Source of the DNA: Flavobacterium sp. Sd200
GTDB taxonomy: Bacteria; Bacteroidota; Bacteroidia; Flavobacteriales; Flavobacteriaceae
Direction: 5' to 3'
DNA length: 64,000 nt
NCBI RefSeq assembly: GCF_009826935.1
Contig: NZ_WUMN01000004.1
Span: 62,001-126,000 of the forward strand
Shown: in pieces, positions 35,074 to 44,054 of the stretch
How positions within the stretch are numbered: position 1 is the first letter of the stretch
Layout: every line of letters starts with the position of its first letter
Position numbers and translations under genes: made by a program
The notes under the pieces: generated by a model
Seen by the model: only the letters and a program-made list of their open reading frames with translations
The model's database searches: none
What the model was told of the DNA's origin: nothing

Positions 35074-35547
35074 ATGAGCACATCCAGACACATTTTTTTA
35101 CAAATAGACACAGACAGTATTATTGCAATTGCCGAATCATTGCAACTAACAGACTATTCTTTTGGCGACATTCGGTGTGAAGAAGTTCTTGAGCATACAC
35201 TTATTTATAATCAGGGCGGTATGGCGTTAGGCAATGCTGTAGAAGATTTTGCCACTATAGTAGAAGAAGGTGATCTGATTACTGTTACAATATTGCCGCT
35301 TAAGTTGTTCTCCAATCATATGCTAACGTTTGTAGAGTTTGTACCGGAGCCACATCCGTATGCGGTTCTTGAAGTTCAGGATCCAAAAAGCAAAGTAAGC
35401 TTTGATGTAAATGTGGCCCGGGTAGTACAGGAATGTTCTGTAAAATTCAATTTAAAAATTCTTCTTAGAAAAATAAAAGGAGATGCGGTTACAGAGATTC
35501 CGCTATGTATAGACCCTGTGCTTAGGGTTAGACAGGGGAGAGGATAA
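35074..35547 (+). CDS. Possible AidA/PixA-family (inclusion body family) protein
   Basis: A 157-residue protein without signal peptide. I cannot assign it firmly. Features that recall the AidA/PixA family are the N-terminal strand HIFLQIDTDSIIA, a central VEEGDLITVTILPL and a closing FNLKILLRKIKGDAV...IPLCIDPVLRV, in the same order and spacing as in PixA of Xenorhabdus and AidA of Burkholderia. Those proteins are beta-sandwiches made in high amounts under quorum or host control. The gene lies 28 bp before the histidine kinase and shares its dyad-controlled promoter. Confidence 0.6.
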   Translation: MSTSRHIFLQIDTDSIIAIAESLQLTDYSFGDIRCEEVLEHTLIYNQGGMALGNAVEDFATIVEEGDLITVTILPLKLFSNHMLTFVEFVPEPHPYAVLEVQDPKSKVSFDVNVARVVQECSVKFNLKILLRKIKGDAVTEIPLCIDPVLRVRQGRG

Positions 35548-35575
35548 TATATCATAAAAACACACCACTATATTT

Positions 35576-37423
35576 GTGAGGCGAAATAAATTAATTATAT
35601 TTTTTTGTTTCCTGTTCATTTGTTTCTGTGCAAAAGCTATTGCACAAAACCAGGATAAGGCAGACAGCCTGAAGGCTTTGCTGGTAAACAGCCATGCAAT
35701 GTCGTTAGTACACAGAATGGCATTGATAGATAAAATATCGGCTACCTCATCTTCTCCGGATGAGGTATTGCTGTATTCAGATAAATTGCTGGCGCTCGCT
35801 AACGAATACAACAAGCCAACCTACAAGATACAGGCTTATCATTACAAGGGGGTTGCCTATCGTTTAAAAGGGAACTTTAAGGCAGCTTTAAAAAACCTGT
35901 TTAAAAGTGCGGCTTTAGCATCGGCTGAAAAAAAATATGAGCTGCAGGCTGAAGCTTATGAAGAAATTGCCAATGGCTATTCTGCAAACAACGATTTAAA
36001 AAACGCGCTCATCTATAATAAAAATGCTATCGAAATCATCAGGAAGCATGGCAATGACGAACAGTTGGCCATAAACCTTCTCAATACCGGCTATAACTAT
36101 TATAAACTTAATAAGTTAGACTCTGCCTTGTTGCTGTACAACGAGGCAGAGCCTCTTTTTAATACTACAAACCTTCGCATTGGCAAAGCTTATACAGTAG
36201 GTAACAGAGCGTTGGTGTACTGGAAAAAGGGCAACTATAGTAAGGCCGAACAGGATTTAAAGAAAGCTATAAAAATGCTGCACGTGCTTGGAGACAACTA
36301 TGGCATATCTGACTACTATAACCAGTTAGGCAGACTTTATTGGGAGCAGGGATATACAGAGCAGGCCATAGAGAGCACAACGCAGGCACTTGCCATGGCC
36401 CGATCACTCCATTTAAAAGAACAGATACGTGATGCCTCGCTGCTGCTTTCTGAACTTTATGAGAAGAAAAATGATTATAAGAAAGCATTCGACTATCAAA
36501 ACCAGTACATTGCCTATAAAGACAGTATAGATAATACCGAAACAGTTAGGCATATTGCTAATTTGCGCACTGAGTTTGAAGTGAGCCAAAAAGAAAAAGA
36601 GATTGTATTACTAGAAAAGCACCAGCTATTGAATAGGATATATATAATTATTACCGGCTTTTTGCTGGTAATAGCGGTTTTATTGCTGCTCTATTTTAGG
36701 CAGCGTCTGCAAAACACAAGGCTTATGGCTGCTAATGAACAAAAGCAGCACGGCGAAAAAATAAGGAGCCTGCTTGCCGCACACGAAACAAAAACACTGC
36801 AGTCTATGGTGCAGGGGCAGGAAAACGAGCGCAGGCGCCTTGCCCGAGAATTGCATAATCATTTTGGCAGTTTGCTGGCAACCATTAAAGTAAACCTGAA
36901 CGGGATAGACGAAAAAGCGATACCGAACCACCATACACTAACCACACTGGTAGACCGTGCCTGTGCTGATATTCGTAATTTATCGCATGCCCTCAATATG
37001 GGAATATCTGATAATTTCGGGCTTGTGCCCGCACTAAAGGAGCTAACACAGCACCTGCAACAGGCTAACGGGCTGGAGGTAGAGTTTTCGGCGGCAATGT
37101 GCCGCGAACAAATGGGGGCGGAGAATGAAATAATAATATACCGCATTGTACAGGAGCTTGTAAGCAATGTGCTCAAACACTCTGAAGCTACAAAACTGTC
37201 TATATTGCTTACCTGTTTTGATGATGAAAACCTTATTAATATTATTGTGCAGGACAACGGCAAAGGGTTTGATGCAAGTATGGAACAAAAAGATAATTTT
37301 GGGATAGGCTTAAAAACCTTAAAAGAAATGATCGCTAATTTGCATGGCGAAATTGGATTTGACAGTAATCCGGCAAGCGGTACTACTGTAAATATTGATC
37401 TGCCCATTACTATAACTTCTTAA
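35576..37423 (+). CDS. TPR-containing sensor histidine kinase (NarL-type partner)
   Basis: A 615-residue kinase with signal peptide, a periplasmic array of tetratricopeptide repeats (about residues 70-330, e.g. AYEEIANGYSANNDLKNALI), one membrane helix (IYIIITGFLLVIAVLLLLYF), a short coiled coil, a HisKA_3 domain with His427 in RRRLARELHNHFG, and a HATPase domain with NVLKHSEA, DNGKGFD and GIGLKTLKEM. The GTG start at 35576 gives a good signal peptide. A TATATTTG element overlaps this GTG and is probably coincidental. The regulator gene follows by 10 bp. The signal is unknown; TPR sensors often bind partner proteins. Confidence 0.88.
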   Translation: MRRNKLIIFFCFLFICFCAKAIAQNQDKADSLKALLVNSHAMSLVHRMALIDKISATSSSPDEVLLYSDKLLALANEYNKPTYKIQAYHYKGVAYRLKGNFKAALKNLFKSAALASAEKKYELQAEAYEEIANGYSANNDLKNALIYNKNAIEIIRKHGNDEQLAINLLNTGYNYYKLNKLDSALLLYNEAEPLFNTTNLRIGKAYTVGNRALVYWKKGNYSKAEQDLKKAIKMLHVLGDNYGISDYYNQLGRLYWEQGYTEQAIESTTQALAMARSLHLKEQIRDASLLLSELYEKKNDYKKAFDYQNQYIAYKDSIDNTETVRHIANLRTEFEVSQKEKEIVLLEKHQLLNRIYIIITGFLLVIAVLLLLYFRQRLQNTRLMAANEQKQHGEKIRSLLAAHETKTLQSMVQGQENERRRLARELHNHFGSLLATIKVNLNGIDEKAIPNHHTLTTLVDRACADIRNLSHALNMGISDNFGLVPALKELTQHLQQANGLEVEFSAAMCREQMGAENEIIIYRIVQELVSNVLKHSEATKLSILLTCFDDENLINIIVQDNGKGFDASMEQKDNFGIGLKTLKEMIANLHGEIGFDSNPASGTTVNIDLPITITS

Positions 37424-37433
37424 AAAAAGTGTC

Positions 37434-38066
37434 ATGATAAAAGTACTTATTGTAGATGACCATCATTTATTTGCCGAGGGGGTAAAATCTATGTTTAAAC
37501 CCGAAGATGGTATTGAGGTGGTAGCCCATACTAAAAGTGGTGTTGCAATACCCTATATTTTAGATACTATGGATATAGATGTAATACTGATGGATATTGA
37601 CATGCCCGTAATGGATGGTATTGCCTGTATGGAACTGCTGATGAGTAAAGGCTACAACAAGCCCACACTAATGCTTACCATGCACCAGTCTATAAAACAA
37701 ATTAAAGGCGCGTTAGAAAAAGGTGCGCAGGGATACATACTTAAAGATGCCTCTAAGCCCGAACTTGTACATGCCATTATTTGTACCAGTCGGCGTGAAA
37801 ATTATTTTCATCCTAAAATTAACGATCAGGTGTTCGATTATTTCAGGAGAAAAACAACTCCAAAGACCAATGCACAGGAACTCTCTGAACGTGAAAAGGA
37901 GATTATAAAATGCCTTGCCGACGGGTTAAACACCAAAGCTATTTCTAACGAGCTTTTTATTAGCGAGCATACTGTAAAAACCCACAGGCGCAACATTATG
38001 CACAAACTGCATGTAAAAACATCTGCCGAGCTAATAAAACTTGCAATGGATGAAGGGATAATATGA
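37434..38066 (+). CDS. NarL/FixJ-family response regulator
   Basis: A 210-residue regulator: receiver domain with DD at 8-9, phospho-acceptor Asp54 (ILMDIDMP) and the conserved Lys in YILKDAS, then a LuxR-type helix-turn-helix (LSEREKEIIKCLADGLNTKAISNEL continuing to HTVKTHRRNIMHKL). It pairs with the kinase 10 bp upstream. NarL-type regulators bind 7-2-7 inverted heptamers close to TACYYMT; the TACC-N8-GGTA dyads upstream of this operon fit that form, so autoregulation and control of the other dyad genes is a reasonable inference. Confidence 0.92.
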   Translation: MIKVLIVDDHHLFAEGVKSMFKPEDGIEVVAHTKSGVAIPYILDTMDIDVILMDIDMPVMDGIACMELLMSKGYNKPTLMLTMHQSIKQIKGALEKGAQGYILKDASKPELVHAIICTSRRENYFHPKINDQVFDYFRRKTTPKTNAQELSEREKEIIKCLADGLNTKAISNELFISEHTVKTHRRNIMHKLHVKTSAELIKLAMDEGII

Positions 38067-38162
38067 TTGTTTTATAAATGAGATTTTTATTTATTGCTTG
38101 ATTTTTGCACCTGCTGAATTATTATTTGTAATAAAAATGCCTTTAAAACAAACGCTTTACAT

Positions 38163-38195
38163 TTTTGGAAGATATATTTTCAAGTGTTATATTTG
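38163..38195 (+). promoter_or_regulatory. Promoter of the AraC gene at 38217
   Basis: TTTTG at 38163-38167, a 20-nt spacer and TATATTTG at 38188-38195: a complete Bacteroidetes -33/-7 promoter. The start codon is 21 nt downstream. Confidence 0.7.
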
Positions 38196-38216
38196 TTTGT
38201 ATAATACAATTGCATT

Positions 38217-39119
38217 ATGGAGACGCAAAGCCTTGAAGAGTTTTACAGGGAAAAATTACAAAGCGGTGTGCCTGCCGGAATTAACAGCAGTGTAGGGCAT
38301 ATTAATGTGTTTAGGCTAGAAGACTGTTTGCACGGGCAGCCTGTTCGCTATGCCCGCCGCGATTACTATAAAATTACCCTTATAAAAGGCCGCAACCGCT
38401 ACCATTATGCCGACAAAAGCATTGAGGTAAACGGCACTACACTAATCTTCTTTAATCCGCAGGTGCCTTATACATGGGAGTCACTGGACGAAGATGTACG
38501 CGGCTACTTCTGCATTTTTACTCCCGCTTTTTTTACCGAGAAATCGCGCACCAACCTTGCTGAGCTGCCAATGTTCGCCCTTGGCGGAAAGCCATCTTAC
38601 ATATTGGACGAAGCACATGAGAACAAGATAAGCGAGTTGTTTGAAAAGATGCTCGACGAAATAAACTCTGACTACGCTTTTAAATTTGACCTGCTGCACA
38701 GTTATTTAAACGAAATGATACATCTGGCTCTAAAAACAGAGGCTGCCGTTAACATCTACTCACACCCCGATGCCAACTCGCGCATTACAGCCGTTTTTAA
38801 TGAACTGCTGGAAAGACAGTTTCCTATAGAAACACCTCTGCAGCGTTTTAATATGCGCTCTGCTGCCGATTTTGCCCAAAGCCTCAGTGTGCACGTAAAC
38901 CACCTTAACCGTGCTGTTAAAAATACTACAGGCAAAACCACTACCACACTTATAAGCGAACGTTTGCTTGGAGAGGCAAAGGCATTACTAAAGCATACTG
39001 ACTGGAATATTGCCGAGATTAGCCAAAGTCTTGGTTTTGAAGAAGCTGCCCATTTTAATAACTTTTTTAAGAAGGCAACCGCCCTTACCCCCACAAAATT
39101 CCGCACTGTTTCAATTTAG
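38217..39119 (+). CDS. AraC-family transcriptional regulator
   Basis: A 300-residue regulator with a cupin-like N-terminal part (GRNRYHYADKSIEVNGTTLIF, NPQVPYTWES) and an AraC helix-turn-helix pair (ADFAQSLSVHVNHLNRAVKN, WNIAEISQSLGFEEAAHFN). It is clearly paralogous to the regulator at 30074. Two SDR genes follow on the same strand after 80 bp, with their own TAACTTTG element, and are its likely targets. Effector unknown. Confidence 0.9.
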   Translation: METQSLEEFYREKLQSGVPAGINSSVGHINVFRLEDCLHGQPVRYARRDYYKITLIKGRNRYHYADKSIEVNGTTLIFFNPQVPYTWESLDEDVRGYFCIFTPAFFTEKSRTNLAELPMFALGGKPSYILDEAHENKISELFEKMLDEINSDYAFKFDLLHSYLNEMIHLALKTEAAVNIYSHPDANSRITAVFNELLERQFPIETPLQRFNMRSAADFAQSLSVHVNHLNRAVKNTTGKTTTTLISERLLGEAKALLKHTDWNIAEISQSLGFEEAAHFNNFFKKATALTPTKFRTVSI

Positions 39120-39165
39120 CAATAATCTGTTTGACGGGCGTAATTTAATCTGAATACCAGTGGCT

Positions 39166-39173
39166 TAACTTTG
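39166..39173 (+). promoter_or_regulatory. -7 element before the SDR pair
   Basis: TAACTTTG, 26 nt before ATG 39200, with no TTG at the standard distance. The weak upstream box would suit dependence on an activator such as the adjacent AraC protein. Confidence 0.5.
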
Positions 39174-39199
39174 TACTGTAATTAAATCAGTAGTAAGTT

Positions 39200-40039
39200 A
39201 TGCAATACAACACCGTTAAAACCTGGTTTATAACCGGGGCATCAAAAGGGCTTGGCCTCGCCCTTGTAAAGCAGCTTTTAGCTGCCGGTCAAAAGGTAGC
39301 CGCCACCTCCCGAAATGTTGACGATCTTATAAAAGCTGTTGGCAGCGAGTCTCCATATTTTTTACCGTTAGCGGTACATCTTGCCGATGATGCATCTGTA
39401 AAAAATGCGGTAGACCTAACCATTACTGCCTTTGGCAATATCGATGTTTTAATAAACAATGCCGGCTATGGCATTGGCGGAAGCCTTGAAGAGCTTACGG
39501 ATGCCGAGGTTCGCAATGCTTTCGACGTTAATGTTTTTGGCACCATAAACACCATTCGCCATACATTGCCCTATATGAGGCAGCAACAAAGCGGGCACAT
39601 CCTTAATATATCGTCTATTGCAGGTTTTTCGGCTGCAACTGGCTGGGCAACTTATGCCGCCACCAAGTTTGCCATTAGCGGGCTAACCGAAGTATTGGCC
39701 GATGATGTTAAAGATTTTGGTATTAAAGCTGTGTTGGTATTGCCGGGGGCTTTCAGGACCAGCTTTTTGACCGACGACTCACTTTCCCTTCCGCAGCATC
39801 CCATAGCCGAATATGAGGCTATAAGGGCATCCCATCAAAAATACCTTACCATGAATGGTCAGCAGCAGGGCGACCCCGAAAAAGCTGCGGCTGCTATGAT
39901 TGAAGCCGGGTTTAACCCTAACCCGCCGTTACACCTGTTTTTGGGCAGTGATGCTTACCGACGTGCTGTTGCGAAAATAGGATCGCTTACCGCAGAAATA
40001 GAATCATTAAAACAATTATCTCATTCAACAGATTATTAA
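39200..40039 (+). CDS. Short-chain dehydrogenase/reductase
   Basis: A 279-residue classical SDR with TGASKGLGLALV, NNAGYGIGG, ILNISSIAG and YAATKFAISG. Substrate unknown. It is about the same length as, and very similar to, the next gene, 19 bp downstream, so the pair arose by tandem duplication. Both end with the LHLFLGSDA segment and a short helical tail. Confidence 0.9.
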   Translation: MQYNTVKTWFITGASKGLGLALVKQLLAAGQKVAATSRNVDDLIKAVGSESPYFLPLAVHLADDASVKNAVDLTITAFGNIDVLINNAGYGIGGSLEELTDAEVRNAFDVNVFGTINTIRHTLPYMRQQQSGHILNISSIAGFSAATGWATYAATKFAISGLTEVLADDVKDFGIKAVLVLPGAFRTSFLTDDSLSLPQHPIAEYEAIRASHQKYLTMNGQQQGDPEKAAAAMIEAGFNPNPPLHLFLGSDAYRRAVAKIGSLTAEIESLKQLSHSTDY

Positions 40040-40058
40040 TCAATTAAATAAATATTCT

Positions 40059-40895
40059 ATGAACTCAAATAAAACATGGTTTATTACCGGTGCCTCTAAA
40101 GGCTTTGGACTTTTATTTATCGAACAGCTATTAGCTAAGGGAGATAACGTTGCAGCAACATCGCGCAGTTTGGCCGACCTTGAAAAAGCAGCAGGCACGC
40201 ACCCAAACTTACTCCCGTTAGAAGTTAACCTTACTGACGAACAAAGCGTTAAACAAGCTATTGATGCTACTGTTGCAAAATTCGGGAAACTGGATGTAGT
40301 AGTAAATAATGCCGGATATGGCCTCCTTGGTGCTGTGGAAGAATTGAGCGATGCCGAATCGCGTCAAAACTTTAATGTAAATGTTTTCGGGCTTTTAAAT
40401 GTTGTACGCCAGTCGCTTCCGCAATTAAGGGCTCAGGGCAGTGGCCATATTATCAACATTTCGTCTATTGGCGGATTTGTAGGCAGCTTCCCCGGCTTTG
40501 GTATTTACTGTGCTACAAAATTTGCGGTTAACGGCCTTACTGAAGCTTTAGCCGTTGAGGCTAAAGAGTTTGGTATTAATACCACTATTGTAATGCCGGG
40601 CTACTTCCGTACCAATTTCCTTGAAAGCGATTCACTTGCATTGCCTAAAAATCCCATTGATGCCTATACAAGCACCCGTGAGTCTGAAAAGGCACACCAG
40701 GAGCAAATTAACGGCAACCAACCTGGCGACCCTGCCAAAGGTGTAGCAGAGATTATAAAAATTACAGATGCGCCAAACCCACCCCTTCATCTTTTCCTTG
40801 GAAGTGATGCAGCAAGTATGGCCGAACAAAAAATTGCCCAGCTTACTGCCGAAATTGATGCATGGAAAAGTGTGAGCACGGCTACAGATTTTTAA
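40059..40895 (+). CDS. Short-chain dehydrogenase/reductase (tandem paralogue)
   Basis: A 278-residue classical SDR with TGASKGFGLLF, NNAGYGLLG, IINISSIGG and IYCATKFAVNG. Tandem paralogue of the preceding gene, diverged mainly in the substrate loop (SLALPKNPIDAYTSTRES). A strong terminator follows at 40934. Confidence 0.9.
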   Translation: MNSNKTWFITGASKGFGLLFIEQLLAKGDNVAATSRSLADLEKAAGTHPNLLPLEVNLTDEQSVKQAIDATVAKFGKLDVVVNNAGYGLLGAVEELSDAESRQNFNVNVFGLLNVVRQSLPQLRAQGSGHIINISSIGGFVGSFPGFGIYCATKFAVNGLTEALAVEAKEFGINTTIVMPGYFRTNFLESDSLALPKNPIDAYTSTRESEKAHQEQINGNQPGDPAKGVAEIIKITDAPNPPLHLFLGSDAASMAEQKIAQLTAEIDAWKSVSTATDF

Positions 40896-40933
40896 TTCTC
40901 TAAGTCATTTACAGATTCTTTTAAATCAGTTCT

Positions 40934-40973
40934 AAAAAAGGCGTCCAAAAAATATTTTTTGGACGCCTTTTTT
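40934..40973 (+). terminator. Strong terminator after the SDR pair
   Basis: A perfect 19-bp stem (40934-40952 with 40955-40973) with G/C-rich core GGCGTCC and flanking A6/T6 runs. The rest of 40896-41249 is AT-rich spacer in which I see no gene. Confidence 0.9.
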
Positions 40974-41249
40974 AATGATTTTCAAACATCAATTTTACTC
41001 AAAAATCATATAAAAAGAATTTCTGCATCAAAATATAGTCAGTAAAACCATAACCCTGTGTTTGAGCACTACAGTAAATTCATAATCGTGAGCGGCAAAT
41101 TCATAAATTTGTGTTAATAATCAGTAGTTTACAACGTTGTTAGTTGTGTTTGGTTAACATTTCTTGGTTATTTCGTTATATTTTTAAATTATTCATATTT
41201 AGGCTGTTAAGTTGCTATATTAGCAAACATACATTAACACAAATACACT

Positions 41250-43088
41250 ATGAAAAAGAGTACCCTAATGGCTTTGCTGCTCGCGGCATTGCCCACAGCC
41301 CTATGGGCGCAAGACTGCCCGGCTGTAACAGCACCCTACCTGCTCGATTTTGAAACCGCAACGGTACCAGCAATCCCAAACTGTACCACACAGAGTGTAG
41401 GTTTTGGTCCGCAATGGGCAACCGTAGACAACCCAGGGCATGGTTTTGAGGATATCACGCTGCAATGCGGCCCTTCGGTAGAGGCGTCAGAATCATGGTT
41501 CTACACTCAGGGCATTACCCTTACACCCGGAACCTACAGGCTGTCCTACCGCTATGGAAATGACAGCAGTACTACTACCGAGAAATTAAGGACAGCTTTT
41601 GTTACAGATCCTTCTGCGCCTGTAAACAGCTATATCGCCACACACGATGCTATTACGGGAGGCCAGCCTGTAGAGTACAGCTTTGAGAACCCTGTAACAG
41701 TATCAGAAACAAGAACCTTCTATTTTGGTTTTAATGCATTTAGCGATCCTAACCAGGGGACGCTGTATGTAGATAATATTTCGGTTCAGCCTTTGGTGTG
41801 TAGCCCTCCAACTGCCATTAGCGTTACTAATATTACTCCTACGTCGGCTACTGTTAGCTGGATGCCAAGCACCGGTCCAATTACAATTGGTTATTTTTAT
41901 GGTGTAAGTACTACCAATACTCCACCTACAAACTTCCAGATGACACCTAATCTTATGAGGGATATTGCAGATTTACAGCCTAATACTACTTATTATGCTT
42001 TTGTAAGTACCCTTTGCGGAAACCCTGTGAGCGAATGGATATCAATGGAATTTACCACACCTTGTGCTGCGGCTACAGTGCCTTATACGCTCGATTTTGA
42101 ATCTGATACTACGGTTCCTGAAATTCCGGCATGTACTACCGTAACCGAATTTGACCGCGGTATGAACTGGCGTACTGATGCTGCACCCGGCCACGGTTTT
42201 GACAGCAATGTGCTGTATTACCCAGACAGCGATGAGCCTGCCGAGGCTTGGTTCTTTACTCAGGGTATAGAGCTACAGGCGGGTATGGTTTACAGATTTT
42301 CTTATAAATATGGTAATGACAGTACCGAAACAACAGAAAGGCTAAGAACATTAATGACAACAAGCCCTACACGTCCTGATAACGACCCGGAAAGGCAGTA
42401 TCTTACAGATCATCCTGAAATTACAGGAGGTACTGCTGTAGAATTTAGTTATGAAAACCCTATAGCCATATCAACTACAGGTGTCTATTACTTCGGATTT
42501 AATGCTTATAGTGCATCAGAGCAGGGAAGCCTTTATGTAGACAATATCCAGGTTCAGGAATGGATGTGTGGTGTGCCGCAGGAAGTAACGGTGGATGATA
42601 TTACTACTACAACAGCAACCTTAAACTGGGAAGAACAAACTGAGCCAACCACTATTGGATATTTTTTTGGTTACAGTACTACCGATACACCTCCGGCCAA
42701 CTTTATAATGGTTACAGGCCAAACGGGTGGTTTTACAGGTCTTGAGCCAAATACTACCTATTATGCTTATGTAAGGACCATGTGCGGTAATATTTTTAGC
42801 GATTGGGTTTCTGTGCCGTTTACAACTACGGCTACTGCCGGATTAAACGATGCTGTATTTGCCGGATTCAAAGCATATCCTAATCCTGTAAATAATGTGC
42901 TTACGTTGCAAAATGCCATTGCCATCGAAAAGGTTGAGGCATATAACATAACAGGGCAATTAGTGCTTACACAAAATATAGAAAGTACCAATGCGCAAAT
43001 AGATGTGCAAACACTCCCGGTAGGAGCATACATGCTAAACGTTTATAGCGGCAATGCACGTAAAAGTATGAAGTTTATTAAACAATAA
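41250..43088 (+). CDS. Secreted protein with two choice-of-anchor/FN3 units and T9SS sorting domain
   Basis: A 612-residue exported protein. After the signal peptide (MKKSTLMALLLAALPTALWAQ) it repeats one module twice: a beta-rich domain (PYLLDFETATVPAIPNC to LYVDNISVQ) followed by a fibronectin type III domain (PPTAISVTNITPTSATVSW; PQEVTVDDITTTTATLNW). The C-terminus is a type A sorting domain (FKAYPNPVNNVLTLQ to MKFIKQ), so it is a T9SS substrate. The first module resembles choice-of-anchor J / cleaved-adhesin domains that bind glycans or proteins. The gene at 43486 is a single-module relative. Confidence 0.87.
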   Translation: MKKSTLMALLLAALPTALWAQDCPAVTAPYLLDFETATVPAIPNCTTQSVGFGPQWATVDNPGHGFEDITLQCGPSVEASESWFYTQGITLTPGTYRLSYRYGNDSSTTTEKLRTAFVTDPSAPVNSYIATHDAITGGQPVEYSFENPVTVSETRTFYFGFNAFSDPNQGTLYVDNISVQPLVCSPPTAISVTNITPTSATVSWMPSTGPITIGYFYGVSTTNTPPTNFQMTPNLMRDIADLQPNTTYYAFVSTLCGNPVSEWISMEFTTPCAAATVPYTLDFESDTTVPEIPACTTVTEFDRGMNWRTDAAPGHGFDSNVLYYPDSDEPAEAWFFTQGIELQAGMVYRFSYKYGNDSTETTERLRTLMTTSPTRPDNDPERQYLTDHPEITGGTAVEFSYENPIAISTTGVYYFGFNAYSASEQGSLYVDNIQVQEWMCGVPQEVTVDDITTTTATLNWEEQTEPTTIGYFFGYSTTDTPPANFIMVTGQTGGFTGLEPNTTYYAYVRTMCGNIFSDWVSVPFTTTATAGLNDAVFAGFKAYPNPVNNVLTLQNAIAIEKVEAYNITGQLVLTQNIESTNAQIDVQTLPVGAYMLNVYSGNARKSMKFIKQ

Positions 43089-43133
43089 TTTCTAATTCAG
43101 CGCAATACGTTTTTTAATTTTTTTGATGTCATT

Positions 43134-43159
43134 AAGCCTCCTCTCACAGGAGGCTTTTT
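43134..43159 (+). terminator. Terminator after the FN3 protein
   Basis: AAGCCTCC, 7-nt loop, GGAGGCTT and T5: a standard intrinsic terminator 46 nt after the stop codon. Confidence 0.88.
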
Positions 43160-43305
43160 GTCTTTTTAAAAGCAATGTATCCCTGCATTTTTGATGTGAC
43201 TGAATATGCTTTTTCAGATAGCGATCAAAAGGGTATGTTGTGTGTTCGAAACGCATAATTTAAAAAAAGAATAAAATTTAAAGAATTAGCTAAAAAATTT
43301 TAAAA

Positions 43306-43352
43306 TACCTATAATTAGGTATTTGTTATTTAGATTAAAAATCTTTAATTTG
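43306..43352 (+). promoter_or_regulatory. Dyad-controlled promoter upstream of 43486
   Basis: Dyad TACCTATAATTAGGTA at 43306-43321, immediately TTTG (43322-43325), then 19 nt and the -7 region TTAATTTG (43345-43352, one mismatch). Same dyad-to-(-7) distance (23 nt) as the other three sites. A terminator-like hairpin lies between this promoter and the gene. Confidence 0.6.
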
Positions 43353-43390
43353 CCAAAGAACACTTTGATTTTGTATTTAATTTTGAGTCT

Positions 43391-43424
43391 AAGCCTCTTC
43401 GCTACAAACGGAGAGGTTTTTTTT
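43391..43424 (+). terminator. Terminator-like hairpin in the leader of 43486
   Basis: A 7-bp core stem CCTCTTC/GGAGAGG (one wobble pair), extendable by three weaker pairs, 9-nt loop and T8. It sits 62 nt before the start codon and after the dyad-controlled promoter, so it could attenuate the gene or end a short RNA. Confidence 0.6.
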
Positions 43425-43485
43425 GTTTTGGCAATAGCGGCTAATTAAAAACATACCTTTACTTTTACTGCACTTTGCTGTTATA

Positions 43486-44025
43486 ATGAAAAAGATTTTC
43501 CTGTTGTTACTGTTGTTTAGTTTGCAAATCGTTCGGGCTCAGGAGTGCAGCCCTGTGGCATTGCCTTACACAGAAGATTTTGAATCGGAGTTGTATAACC
43601 TCATTCCCAAATGCACCAGTAAAGAAATCATAGCGGGTAACAGTTGGGCAGTACGCCCTCATAGATCAGGAACCTACAATGGCAATGTGCTAACTTATAC
43701 ACCCTGCTATGAACAGGCTAACGCCTGGTTTTTCAGTAAGCCTATATATCTTGCAGAGGGACATGTATATAAAATAGAATACTTATATGGTAACAATGCC
43801 CCTAATACTTTAGAGAAGTTTAAGGTAGCGTTGGCTACTAAACATAAACCATCGGCAGCTACTGTAGCAGTCAATAAACACACTGTAAAAGGAGCCTGCC
43901 TTAATCTTGGCAGTAACCATGAGGTATGTGTTCCTCAGAGTGGTATTTATTACATAGCTATTAAAGTTGAAAGTGATGCCTATCAGGGGGAATTATATGT
44001 TGATGAGCTGAAGATTTGGGAATAA
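43486..44025 (+). CDS. Secreted single-module choice-of-anchor-like protein
   Basis: A 179-residue protein with signal peptide (MKKIFLLLLLFSLQIVRAQ) and one copy of the module found twice in the 41250 gene: PYTEDFESELYNLIPKC, NAWFFSKPIYL, YKIEYLYGNNAPNTLEKFKVAL and GELYVDELKIWE. It has no fibronectin domain and no T9SS sorting domain, so it should stay in the periplasm or leave by another route. Four extra cysteines could form disulfides. Preceded by a TACC-N8-GGTA dyad promoter. Confidence 0.8.
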   Translation: MKKIFLLLLLFSLQIVRAQECSPVALPYTEDFESELYNLIPKCTSKEIIAGNSWAVRPHRSGTYNGNVLTYTPCYEQANAWFFSKPIYLAEGHVYKIEYLYGNNAPNTLEKFKVALATKHKPSAATVAVNKHTVKGACLNLGSNHEVCVPQSGIYYIAIKVESDAYQGELYVDELKIWE

Positions 44026-44054
44026 TTTTTTTTGCTACTACATAAACAATCAAT

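Noticed and set aside
35569..35576. TATATTTG as promoter of the TPR kinase
   Set aside because: It overlaps the GTG start codon that gives the good signal peptide, so transcripts from it could not encode the protein; cotranscription from 35040 is more likely.
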